Below, in pieces: positions 24,594-33,087 of a DNA stretch of 64,000 bases. The first letter of the stretch is position 1. Every line of letters begins with the position of its first letter. The position numbers and the translations under genes are program-made. Location of the stretch: the NCBI RefSeq assembly GCF_009755605.1, contig NZ_WPNZ01000001.1, positions 558,001 through 622,000 on the forward strand, given 5' to 3'. Source of the stretch: Streptomyces typhae (GTDB taxonomy: Bacteria > Actinomycetota > Actinomycetes > Streptomycetales > Streptomycetaceae). The notes under the pieces were generated by a model. The model saw only the letters and a list, made by a program, of their open reading frames with translations. It made no database searches and was not told where the DNA came from.

Positions 24594-27365
24594 TCAGCGG
24601 CGTACGAAGGTGTCCACCGCCGTGTCGAAGTACCGGCGTGCCTCGCGCGTCCGGTCCACCGGTGCGGACACCCAGACGTGATACATCCGGCCGTTCTCCT
24701 CCCAGCACAGGTCGAAGGTGTGCCGGGCGCCTCCGTCTGCGCCGGAGCCGTCCCACGTGTACTGCCACAGGGCGGCGGGCCTGCCGTTGCGGGTGGTCTC
24801 CGTGACCTCGCCGTCGCGGTAGCCGCGCAGGTCGCGGGGGCCCGCGGCGTCGGAGCGCCGCTGCGCGGCGAGGGGGCCGCCCGGCTCGGACGCGCCCTCG
24901 TCGATGCCGATGCGGACGACACCGCCCGGTGAGCTGTAGTACGTACGCGGACCGTCGGTCTCCCTGACGTACCCCTTGGGCACGGCGAGGGCGAAGCCGC
25001 GCGTGTCCTTGGCTATGCGGTAGTTCTTCGGGGCCTCGGGGGTGGAGGGGCGGCCGGTGTCCGGGGTCCTGGTGACCGTCGAGGTCGCCGTCGGCCGCGA
25101 CACCGAGTCGTCGGACCCGTCCGGGGACACCGAACTCGGCGGCACGGTCCGCACCCCGTCCCCGTCACCGTCCCGCCCGAGCAGCAGCGCCGCAGCCGAC
25201 ACGGCACCGACCGCGACGGCGGCGACCAGGGCGGCGGCGATGAGCATGGTGCGGCCCTGGGGGCGTCGTAACGGGGGTACGGGGAATGGGGCGCGCGGGG
25301 CGCGCGGGGCGCGCGGGCGGGGCGCGACGGGGGTGCCGTTCTGCTCGGGCCCGGGCCCGTACCCGTGCCCGGGCCCGTGCCGGGGCGGCGGGGCGGCGCC
25401 CTCGGGCTGGGGCTCACTTGCCGGTGGGGCGGTTTGGGCTGGCGGGGCGCCCTGGGCAGGCGGGATGCCTTGACCTGGCGGGGCGCCCTGGGCAGGCGGG
25501 ATGCCTTGGCCCGGCGGGGCGCCTGGGCCAGGCGCGGTGCCGTAGCCCGACTGAGCACCTTGGCCAGGCGGGACGTCGTGGTCAGACGAGATATCTGGGC
25601 CAGACGGGACGCCTTGCTCGGGCGAGGCGCCGTAGCCCGGCTGGACGCCGTAGCCGGGCTCGACACCTTGACCTGGCGGGACGCCTCGGCCCGGCGAAGC
25701 CCCTTGGTCTGGCGGGACGCCTTGGCCGGACGGGATGCCTTGGGCGGGCGGGACGCCTTGGCCAGACGAGATAGCTGGGCCAGACGAAGCGCCTTGCTCA
25801 GGCGAGGCGCCATAGCCCGGCTGGACACCATAGCCGGGCTCGACACCTTGACCTGGCGGGACGCCTCGGCCCGGCGAAGCCCCTTGGTCTGGCGGGACGC
25901 CTTGGCCGGATGAGATGCCTTGGGCGGGCGGGACGCCTTCGCCAGACGAGATAGCTGGGCCAGACGAAGCGCCTTGCTCGGGCGAAGCGCCGTAGCCCGG
26001 CTGAACGCCGTGACCGGACGAGCCGCCTTGGCCCGACGAGGCGCCATAGCCCGGTTGAACACCGTAGCCGGGCTCTACACCTTGACCTGGCGGGACGCCT
26101 TGCCCCGGCGAGGCACCTTGCCCATGCGAGGCGCCCGGATCCGGCGAGGCACCTTGCCCCGGCAGGACGCCGTAACCGGGCTCGACGCCTCGACCAGGCG
26201 GGGCACCGTGACCGGACGGAGCACCTTGCCCCGGCGAAGCGCCCGGATCCGGCGGGACGCCGTAGCCGGGCTGGGTGCCGTGGCCGGGTGGGGCGCCGTC
26301 GCCGGGTTGGGCGCTGTAGCCATGCGACTCACCACTCGCGGGCGTCCCGCCCCGGGACGCCGGATGGCGGCCGGGAAAGCCGGGCAGCCGCGGCAGGCCG
26401 GTCCGGGCCGAACGCCCGCCGCGGCCCGCGCGCTCACCACGCCCCGGCCGCCCCGGCCGCCCCGAGCGCCCCGCACGCAGCACAGGCAACCTCCGCCCCG
26501 CCCCGGCAGCCTCGCCGGGCAGCGGCGGCATGACCCCGGTGTCGACGTACTCCCGCAGCAACCGCTCCGCGCCCGCCGCGTCCAAGCGCCGCACCGGGTC
26601 GCGTTCGAGGAGGCCGCGGACGACGGGTGCGATCGGCTCCGCGCCGGGAGGCGGCTGTATGTCTGCGAGGACGACGGCGTGCAGCACCCCGCCGATCGAA
26701 TCGCGCCGGAACGGCGACTCACCGCTGACCGCGGCCACCAGCAGCGCGCCGAGGGACCACAGGTCGGACTTCGGACCGCTGCCCTCGCCGGACATCCGCT
26801 CCGGCGCGGTGTACTCCGGCGAACCGACGAACGTACCGCTCTCCGTGAGCGTCGTCGCGCCGGAGACCTGCGCGATGCCGAAGTCCGTGAGCACGACCCG
26901 GCCCGTGGCTTCTTCCAGGAGGACGTTGGCGGGCTTGAGGTCGCGGTGCAGGACGCCCGCGGCGTGCGCGGTGCCGAGGGCACCGAGCAGGTCGAGGCCG
27001 ACGCGGGCGGCGGCCTGCGGACCGAGCGGCCCCGACCTGGCGATCCGCAGAGCCAGCGAGGTGCCTTCGATCAACTCCATGACGATGTAGGGGCGTTCCC
27101 GATGAACGACGACGTCGTGCACCACGACGATGTGCGGATGCTGGAGCTGCGCGACCGCACGCGCCTCGCGCAGCGTGCGCTCACGCTGCTCCGCGGCCTC
27201 CTCCTCGGAGAGCGTCTCGCTGTAGGGGAGTTCCTTCACGGCGACGCGACGGCCGAGGAGCTGGTCGGTCGCGCGCCACACGACGCCCATGCCACCCCCG
27301 CCGATCCGCACCTCCAAGCGGTACCGGCCGGCGATGACGCGGGTGTGGTCACCCAGGCTCCCCAT
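24594..27365 (-). CDS. Membrane Ser/Thr protein kinase, cluster member 2, with giant repeat linker
   Basis: 923 residues. Active kinase domain (about 10-275: IGGGGMGVVW, VAVKELP, HRDLKPAN, DFGIAQV, APERM). Residues about 340-690 form a Gly/Pro/Gln/Ser-rich linker made of peptides such as GQGVPPGQG and EPGYGVQPGYGAS; the DNA behind it is a set of 180-bp repeats. One membrane helix (about 705-730) and a 170-residue ectodomain (FALAVPKGYVRETDGPRTYY in outline, C-terminal DTAVDTFVRR) follow. ATG 27365 or GTG 27383 are both possible starts. The linker would let the kinase domain reach far from the membrane. Confidence 0.94.
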   Translation of the reverse strand: MGSLGDHTRVIAGRYRLEVRIGGGGMGVVWRATDQLLGRRVAVKELPYSETLSEEEAAEQRERTLREARAVAQLQHPHIVVVHDVVVHRERPYIVMELIEGTSLALRIARSGPLGPQAAARVGLDLLGALGTAHAAGVLHRDLKPANVLLEEATGRVVLTDFGIAQVSGATTLTESGTFVGSPEYTAPERMSGEGSGPKSDLWSLGALLVAAVSGESPFRRDSIGGVLHAVVLADIQPPPGAEPIAPVVRGLLERDPVRRLDAAGAERLLREYVDTGVMPPLPGEAAGAGRRLPVLRAGRSGRPGRPGRGERAGRGGRSARTGLPRLPGFPGRHPASRGGTPASGESHGYSAQPGDGAPPGHGTQPGYGVPPDPGASPGQGAPSGHGAPPGRGVEPGYGVLPGQGASPDPGASHGQGASPGQGVPPGQGVEPGYGVQPGYGASSGQGGSSGHGVQPGYGASPEQGASSGPAISSGEGVPPAQGISSGQGVPPDQGASPGRGVPPGQGVEPGYGVQPGYGASPEQGASSGPAISSGQGVPPAQGIPSGQGVPPDQGASPGRGVPPGQGVEPGYGVQPGYGASPEQGVPSGPDISSDHDVPPGQGAQSGYGTAPGPGAPPGQGIPPAQGAPPGQGIPPAQGAPPAQTAPPASEPQPEGAAPPPRHGPGHGYGPGPEQNGTPVAPRPRAPRAPRAPFPVPPLRRPQGRTMLIAAALVAAVAVGAVSAAALLLGRDGDGDGVRTVPPSSVSPDGSDDSVSRPTATSTVTRTPDTGRPSTPEAPKNYRIAKDTRGFALAVPKGYVRETDGPRTYYSSPGGVVRIGIDEGASEPGGPLAAQRRSDAAGPRDLRGYRDGEVTETTRNGRPAALWQYTWDGSGADGGARHTFDLCWEENGRMYHVWVSAPVDRTREARRYFDTAVDTFVRR
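25437..26290. repeat. 180-bp tandem repeat array inside the kinase 2 linker
   Basis: The segment from GCCTTGGTCTGGCGGGACGC recurs near 25700 and 25880 with near-identical 180-bp units (about 25555-26095), each coding for 60 residues, flanked on both sides by more diverged 30-45 bp subunits. The array is in frame. Confidence 0.88.
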
Positions 27366-27457
27366 GCGGCCATCATGCCCCACAGGTCAGGTCGCGGATC
27401 CTCTCCGTCCGGGAAAGCGGCCAGTTCAGGCCCGTAAGCGACGGTGAGCGGCCGGTG

Positions 27458-29248
27458 TCAGACGCGCCAGCTGCGCAGCACCGCGTCGAACTGCTGCCGG
27501 GTCTCGTCCCAGTCGCTCTCCGGTCCCGACATGTAGATCACGTATTCGACGTCGTCCTGAGTGACGTACGCCTGCGATACGGCACGCCGCGGTCCCTTCG
27601 TGGTGTCACTGGAACCCCCGTTCCAGGCGAACTCCCACAGTGCGCCGGGCCGTTCGAGGAACATGTTGGAGCTCATGTGCAGACGCCGGTAGCCGGCGTA
27701 CCCCTTCACCTGCTTCTCCAGGGCGAGCTGGTGCTGGTACGCATTGGGGAAGTCCGGGCTGCGGTCCACGCCGATGCGTACGAAGTGGCGGCCGCCGTCG
27801 GGCGTGAAGTCGATCTGGCTGCCGTCCACGCGCCGTTCCCAGCCCTTGGGCAGCATGAGGCTGAAGCCCTCCACGTCGCGGACACGGACCCAGTCCTTGG
27901 GCACGCCGCCGACAACGTTGCCGCCGTCGTCCCCCTTGCCGTCCTTGCCCTTGTCGTCCTGACCCTGGCTCACCTCCTTGCGGTCGCCGTCATCGGCGCC
28001 GAACTGGAGATAGCCGAACACCGCGCCACCCCCGAGCAGCGCCGCCGCGACGACCAGGGCGAGCGCCCGGGGCCAGCGACGGCGTCCGGCTCCCGGTCCG
28101 GTGGCCGTGGGAGCGGTGGTGGCGTACGGGGCCCCTGCGCCGTGCGTGACCGCCGCGCTGTGCGTCGGGGCCGTGCCGTACGGGGCTTGAAGGTGCGGAG
28201 CGGGGGTGTGCGGCGTATGCGATGTCTGGGATGCATGCGGCGCCTGGGACGCGTGCGGTGCTTGGGATGCGTGCGGTGTCTGGGGCGACTGCGTCGGCTG
28301 GGAGTACGGCGGCGTCGCCGGATGCGGAGCTGGGTGCGGGGCCGGGTGCGGGGCCGGGGTGTGGCCCGACTGCGGGGTCTCCTCGTGCACCCGCGTGGGC
28401 ACGTACCCCTGCGGCGCCCCCGGGTACCGCCCCTCCGCGGCCTCGGCCAGCATCCGCTCCGCCTCGGCCGCCGAAGGCCGCGCGTCCGGATCCTTGCGGA
28501 GCAGCGCGGAGATGACGGGCCCGAGCGCGTCCGCGTACGTGGAGGGCGCGGGCTCCTCGGTCACCACGGCCTGCATGGTGCCGAGCGGCGAGGTGCGCCG
28601 GAACGGCGAGTTGCCCTCGACGGCCGTGTACAGCGTGGCGCCGAGCGCCCACAGGTCGGCGGCGGGCCCCGGATTCGCGCCGCTGACCCGCTCGGGCGCC
28701 AAGTAGTCGACGGAGCCGACCACTTCCCCGGTGCGGGTGATGGTCGAGTCGCCCTCGATCGCGGCGATGCCGAAGTCGGTGAGGAGCACCCGGCCGTCCT
28801 CGGAGAGCAGCACGTTGCCGGGTTTGATGTCGCGGTGCAGGACCCCGGCGCCGTGCGCGGCGCGCAGGGCCCGCAGGACCCACAGGCCGACGCGGGCGGC
28901 CTCGCGCGGCTCGATGCGGCCCTGCTCCCGGACGGCGTCCGCGAGCGAGCGCCCCTCAACGAGCTCCATCACGATCCAGGGCCGGTCGTCGTACTCGACC
29001 ACGTCGTGGACCGTGACGACCGCGGAGTGGTTGATCTGGGCCTGGGCGCGGGCCTCCGTCTGCGTGCGGGTGAGCAGGACCTCGCGTTCGGCCTCCTGCA
29101 CCCACTGGGCCGCCGTCAGCTCCTTGACGGCCACGACGCGATGGAGGACTTCGTCATGCGCACGCCATACACGACCCATGCCGCCGCTGCCGATGGACTC
29201 ACCGAGCCGGTAACGGCCGGCGAGGAGCAGGCCCTGCATCTGATTCAC
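27458..29248 (-). CDS. Membrane Ser/Thr protein kinase, cluster member 3
   Basis: 596 residues. Active kinase domain (about 10-270: IGSGGMGRVW, VAVKELT, HRDIKPGN, DFGIAAI, APERV). A His/Pro/Ala/Thr-rich linker (PAPHPAPHPAPHPA and HASQAPHASQAPHASQ) runs to a membrane helix at about 388-410, followed by an acidic linker and an ectodomain (FSLMLPKGWERRVDG, about 440-596) homologous in pattern to those of its neighbours. GTG 29248 has GGGGGA just upstream. It may share a promoter region (29249-29568) that separates it from kinase 4. Confidence 0.95.
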   Translation of the reverse strand: MNQMQGLLLAGRYRLGESIGSGGMGRVWRAHDEVLHRVVAVKELTAAQWVQEAEREVLLTRTQTEARAQAQINHSAVVTVHDVVEYDDRPWIVMELVEGRSLADAVREQGRIEPREAARVGLWVLRALRAAHGAGVLHRDIKPGNVLLSEDGRVLLTDFGIAAIEGDSTITRTGEVVGSVDYLAPERVSGANPGPAADLWALGATLYTAVEGNSPFRRTSPLGTMQAVVTEEPAPSTYADALGPVISALLRKDPDARPSAAEAERMLAEAAEGRYPGAPQGYVPTRVHEETPQSGHTPAPHPAPHPAPHPATPPYSQPTQSPQTPHASQAPHASQAPHASQTSHTPHTPAPHLQAPYGTAPTHSAAVTHGAGAPYATTAPTATGPGAGRRRWPRALALVVAAALLGGGAVFGYLQFGADDGDRKEVSQGQDDKGKDGKGDDGGNVVGGVPKDWVRVRDVEGFSLMLPKGWERRVDGSQIDFTPDGGRHFVRIGVDRSPDFPNAYQHQLALEKQVKGYAGYRRLHMSSNMFLERPGALWEFAWNGGSSDTTKGPRRAVSQAYVTQDDVEYVIYMSGPESDWDETRQQFDAVLRSWRV

Positions 29249-29568
29249 GTTCCCCCGCAGTCGGTATTGACAGGGCCAAGTTCCTGGAGATTCCCAGTGC
29301 CCAGATTAAGGAGCCGTCCGCGTACAGGGAAAGGGAGGGGGTGATCGGAGACAGCACTGTGACGCTGACGGGGGCCGCTCGCGGGTCCGACGAGGTGTCG
29401 GACACCGTCCTGACGTGGACATTTGACGGCACGGCACCGGCCGAACGCGGTCGGTACACGACAGATCATGAGCCGATACGGTCGATACCGTCAGTGCCGT
29501 CAGTGCCGTCAGTACGGTCGGTACGACACGGCCGGTTCGATACAGGGCCCGCCGCGAGCGGGGAACGG
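29249..29568. other. 320-bp region between kinases 3 and 4
   Basis: No gene. A 9-bp direct repeat CCGTCAGTG occurs three times in tandem at 29488-29514, flanked by GGTCGATACC and GTACGGTCGGTAC half-symmetric sequences. This is the largest gap in the kinase cluster and the likely site of an internal promoter for kinases 3 to 1. Confidence 0.5.
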
Positions 29569-32500
29569 TCAGCCAGTGGCCCGGTACGAACTCGACGCCT
29601 GCTCGTACAGCCGTGACACCTCGTCCCGTTCGGCCTCCGGTCCGCGCACCTGCAACACGTGGTACTTCCCGTCCACGACCATCGCCAGATTGCGTACGTA
29701 GACCTCGACACCGTCGGTGCCCTGCCAGGTGAACTGGCCCTCGGCCATGGAGCGGCCGCCCACGTCGACGCGGCGCAGACCGCTCGAAGTGGCCCAGGAC
29801 GAGTCGCGGAACGGCTGGAGTTCGCGTTCGTCCTCCTTTTGATACTTCATCGGGTCCGTGCCGTGGTCGCCGGTGCTGTCGCGGCCGGGGACGACGAGCA
29901 GTTCGAAACTCCCGTGCGTGTACACGACCTGGCCGCGGCCGTTCTTGGGGTGCCGGTCCCAGCCGTTGGCCACGGCGACGCGGAAGCCCTCGGCGTCCTT
30001 GCGCACCGTGAAGCCCGCCGCGACATCGGGGTCGGTGGTCTGCGGCTCCTGCGAGCCCGGGGTCTTGTCCGGCGCGGGCGACTTGCCCGCCTCACCGTCG
30101 GAACCGCCGGTTCCGCCGGAGCCGTCGCCTCCGGGTTCGCCGTCCGGACTCGGCCGCCCCGCGGAGGGTTCCGCGCCGGCCTCGCCTGCGTTGCCGGTGC
30201 GTCCCGCGCCCTCGTTCTCGTCGGACTTGGGCATGAACAGGGCCGCGTACGCGACAGCCGCCACAAGACCCGCGAGTATCACGACGAGCAGCAGCCGCCC
30301 GAGCGAACGGGGGCCGCTCGCGGGCCGCGGCGCGCGCTCGGGGCGCGGCGCACGCACCGGCCTGGTGTCGGGCCCGCGCTCCGCGGCGCGCTCCTTGCCC
30401 CGCTCCCGGCCGCGTTCCTTGTCCCGCTCCCGGCCGCGCTTGTGACGGCCGTGCGTGGTGCCGTTGCCCGTCGGTACGGGGGCCGGCGGGCGGCGCTTGC
30501 GGACGACCTCGCCCCGGCGGCGTACGACGGGCAGCCTGCCGCCGTCGTACGGGGGCGCGGGCACCACATGCGTGCCCGCCTCCGGCTCCGGCGCCGACCG
30601 CACGAGAGAGCGCAGCCAGCCGCTCAGCTCCTCGAAGTCGATGCGTTCGGTCGGGTCCTGACGCAGCAGCGACTCGACGACGGGCCGCAGCGGACCGCAC
30701 TCCTCCGCGAACGCGGGCGGCTCCGCGCACACCAGCTGCACCAGCTCGGCCGTGCTGTCCTCCGGGTACGGCGCGTGGCCCTGCACGGCGCGGAAGAGCA
30801 GCGCGCCGAGCGCCCACAGGTCGGTCGCGGGGCCGATCGGCGCGGCGAGCTGCCAGTTCTCGTGCACGGGGCCCGCCTGCTCCGGCGCCCAGCGCTCGGT
30901 GACGGCGCCGACGACGGTCATCCGCGCGTGCCGGGCCCGCTCGGCGGCCAGCGCGGTGGTGGGACCGCGCCTGGGCCGACGCTCGCCCGCGGGGTCGCCC
31001 CAGCCGCCTTCGCGCGGGTGGCCGTCGGCGTCGTCGCCGTCGGGAACCACGGGGGCAGGGACAGCAGGGGCAGCACGGACAGCAGGGGCAGCGGGGGCGG
31101 TCTGCGGCGCCTGCGCGGGGGGCGCGAGGCGCGCGGGCTGCCGTGCGGGCGGGAGCTGCTTGGCCAGTGCCTGCGTCTGCGTCTGCGCGGGTGCCGGTGC
31201 CTGGGGCGGGCGCACGCCCGGCGTGTGCCGGGTTTCGTGCGCCTGCTGGGGGTCGTGTGCCTCGCGGGCACCCGGGGTGCCCTGCGCGGGCACGGTGGGG
31301 GCGTTCTCGGTGCGCGGCACGGCTCCGTGCCACGGCTTCTGCTGCCGCTCCCGGACGCCGTAAGGGTCCGCGATGTGCCCCGCATGAGCACCGGCGCCGC
31401 TGTCCGAGGCCTCCACGGGCGCCGCTTCCGCGGCGCGCTCGGCCTCGCTCACCCGGGCCGCGGCCCGCGCGGCACCCGCACGGTACGCCGCGATGGCCCC
31501 GGCCCGCGCCGCCCGCAGATCCCGCTCGGCCGTGCCGTACGAACCGGCGCCGCCGTACGGCTGGGAGGGGCCGTACGACTGCGAGGGGCCGTACGCGTCG
31601 GACCCGGGGTACGCCTCCGACCCGGAGTACGCCTCCGACCCGGAGTACGCCTCGGGCCCCGGGTACGCCTCGGTACCGGACTGCGCCTCGGAACCTGCGT
31701 CGGGCTCGGCTCCGGGGTACGCCCCGGTCCCTGCGTCGGCCTCGACTCCGGGATAGCGTCCTGGCCCGCCGAGCCCGCCGAGCCCGCCGTGGGGCTCGGC
31801 CCCGGCGTAGGCCTCCGTCCCGCCATAGGGGCCGTCCGCGCGCCGCGCCGCCTCGATCGCGGCGTGCCCACGCGACCCGCCGCCCTCGCCAGGCCCGCCG
31901 TTCCCGTACCCATACCCGTCACGGCCGTCGCCGTGGTCGTCGTCGCGGCGCTCGTACTCGTCCGCGCCGTCGTACCCGTCGTACCCGTCGTACTCATCGG
32001 CACCGCGCTCACCGGCACGGCGCTCACCGGCACGCCCCTCGTACGCGCCGTCTCCGTACTCCTCGTCGCCGTACTGGCCGTCGCCGTACTGGCCATCGTC
32101 GTACCGGTCGTCCCCGTGCTGGTCGTCCCCGTACTCGTCGTCCCGGTACGCGCCGTCCGCGTACTCGTCACGGTCGCCGTACTCCTCGCCCTCGGGAGAG
32201 TGATCCGGCGCCCGCTCCACCGGGCCGCCCCCCTCGGGGTCCGTGAAGCCCGCGAAGTCGTCCTCCTCGGGGCGCGGGTCGTACCCGCACAGCGCCTCCT
32301 CGGCTGCGCCCGCGGCGAGGCCCGTCAGCATCACGCGGCCGTCGTCGCAGACGAGGACCGTCCGCGCGGTGATGTTCCGGTGCACCCAGCCGTGTGCGTG
32401 CAGCACGCGCAGGGCCGTGACGACATCGGCGGCGAGCTCCGCCGCGCGGAACGGGTCCAGCGGCTTGTCGGCCAGTAACGCCGCGAGCGGACGGGCCGCC

Positions 32501-32943
32501 ACCCGTTCACTCACTATCCACAACGACCCGTCCTCGGCGAACACGTCGAAGATCTGGTCGAGCCGGGGGTGGTCGGGGATGCGCGCGGCGGCCTGTGCCG
32601 CCTCTATGGCACGCAGCACCGCGGGATCGCTCGGCCTGCGCGTCGCGCGCGACCCCGCGCGCCGGGCGCCGCCCTGGGCCGCGCTCCCGCGTGCGCGGAA
32701 CCCCTCCGGCAGCCCGCCGGGCAGGACGTCGCTCAGGTCCCCGTCGCCGTACACCTCGTCGCCGGGCAGTTCGTCCCCGAGCACCTCGGCGTCGACGATC
32801 TCGGGCAGCGGCACCTGCCTGACCAGGACTTCCTGACCGCTGTAGGTGTCGAAGGCGCGGGTCTCCGCGAGTTCGTACTCGTCGGTCGGGGGCAGGGGCA
32901 GGCGGTAGCGGTCGGCGAGTACCCGTCCCGCATAGTCGTCCAC
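29569..32943 (-). CDS. Membrane pseudokinase, cluster member 4
   Basis: 1124 residues with the same layout as its neighbours but a degenerate catalytic core. There is no glycine loop, the VAIK Lys is replaced (VLVRQVPLP), the catalytic Asp of HRD is Asn190 (VHRNITART) and DFG reads TGL (residues 207-209). Between that point and the APE-like WAPEQ (about 685) about 460 residues of acidic Asp/Gly/Tyr-rich and Pro/Ala-rich sequence are inserted. The C-lobe remains recognisable (DLWALGALLFRAVQGHAPYP). A membrane helix (about 881-903) and an ectodomain (FRVAVANGWDRHPKN, about 975-1124) follow. GTG 32943 has GGGGGAGG upstream. Probably an allosteric partner or scaffold for the active kinases. Confidence 0.9.
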   Translation of the reverse strand: MDDYAGRVLADRYRLPLPPTDEYELAETRAFDTYSGQEVLVRQVPLPEIVDAEVLGDELPGDEVYGDGDLSDVLPGGLPEGFRARGSAAQGGARRAGSRATRRPSDPAVLRAIEAAQAAARIPDHPRLDQIFDVFAEDGSLWIVSERVAARPLAALLADKPLDPFRAAELAADVVTALRVLHAHGWVHRNITARTVLVCDDGRVMLTGLAAGAAEEALCGYDPRPEEDDFAGFTDPEGGGPVERAPDHSPEGEEYGDRDEYADGAYRDDEYGDDQHGDDRYDDGQYGDGQYGDEEYGDGAYEGRAGERRAGERGADEYDGYDGYDGADEYERRDDDHGDGRDGYGYGNGGPGEGGGSRGHAAIEAARRADGPYGGTEAYAGAEPHGGLGGLGGPGRYPGVEADAGTGAYPGAEPDAGSEAQSGTEAYPGPEAYSGSEAYSGSEAYPGSDAYGPSQSYGPSQPYGGAGSYGTAERDLRAARAGAIAAYRAGAARAAARVSEAERAAEAAPVEASDSGAGAHAGHIADPYGVRERQQKPWHGAVPRTENAPTVPAQGTPGAREAHDPQQAHETRHTPGVRPPQAPAPAQTQTQALAKQLPPARQPARLAPPAQAPQTAPAAPAVRAAPAVPAPVVPDGDDADGHPREGGWGDPAGERRPRRGPTTALAAERARHARMTVVGAVTERWAPEQAGPVHENWQLAAPIGPATDLWALGALLFRAVQGHAPYPEDSTAELVQLVCAEPPAFAEECGPLRPVVESLLRQDPTERIDFEELSGWLRSLVRSAPEPEAGTHVVPAPPYDGGRLPVVRRRGEVVRKRRPPAPVPTGNGTTHGRHKRGRERDKERGRERGKERAAERGPDTRPVRAPRPERAPRPASGPRSLGRLLLVVILAGLVAAVAYAALFMPKSDENEGAGRTGNAGEAGAEPSAGRPSPDGEPGGDGSGGTGGSDGEAGKSPAPDKTPGSQEPQTTDPDVAAGFTVRKDAEGFRVAVANGWDRHPKNGRGQVVYTHGSFELLVVPGRDSTGDHGTDPMKYQKEDERELQPFRDSSWATSSGLRRVDVGGRSMAEGQFTWQGTDGVEVYVRNLAMVVDGKYHVLQVRGPEAERDEVSRLYEQASSSYRATG

Positions 32944-33087
32944 GATACCTCCCCCAATCCGCCCGGCGGTCAATTCCGTTCGTCTTACGGCTCGTTGCGG
33001 CTGCTTACCCTCCGCAAGCACTCACGATACGTGCCACAACCGAACCGTATTGAGGGGATGCGAGATCTCACCGGTCCCGCCCCGCCC

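Noticed and set aside
25437-26290. CRISPR array
   Set aside because: The repeats are in frame, contiguous and without unique spacers; they encode a protein linker.
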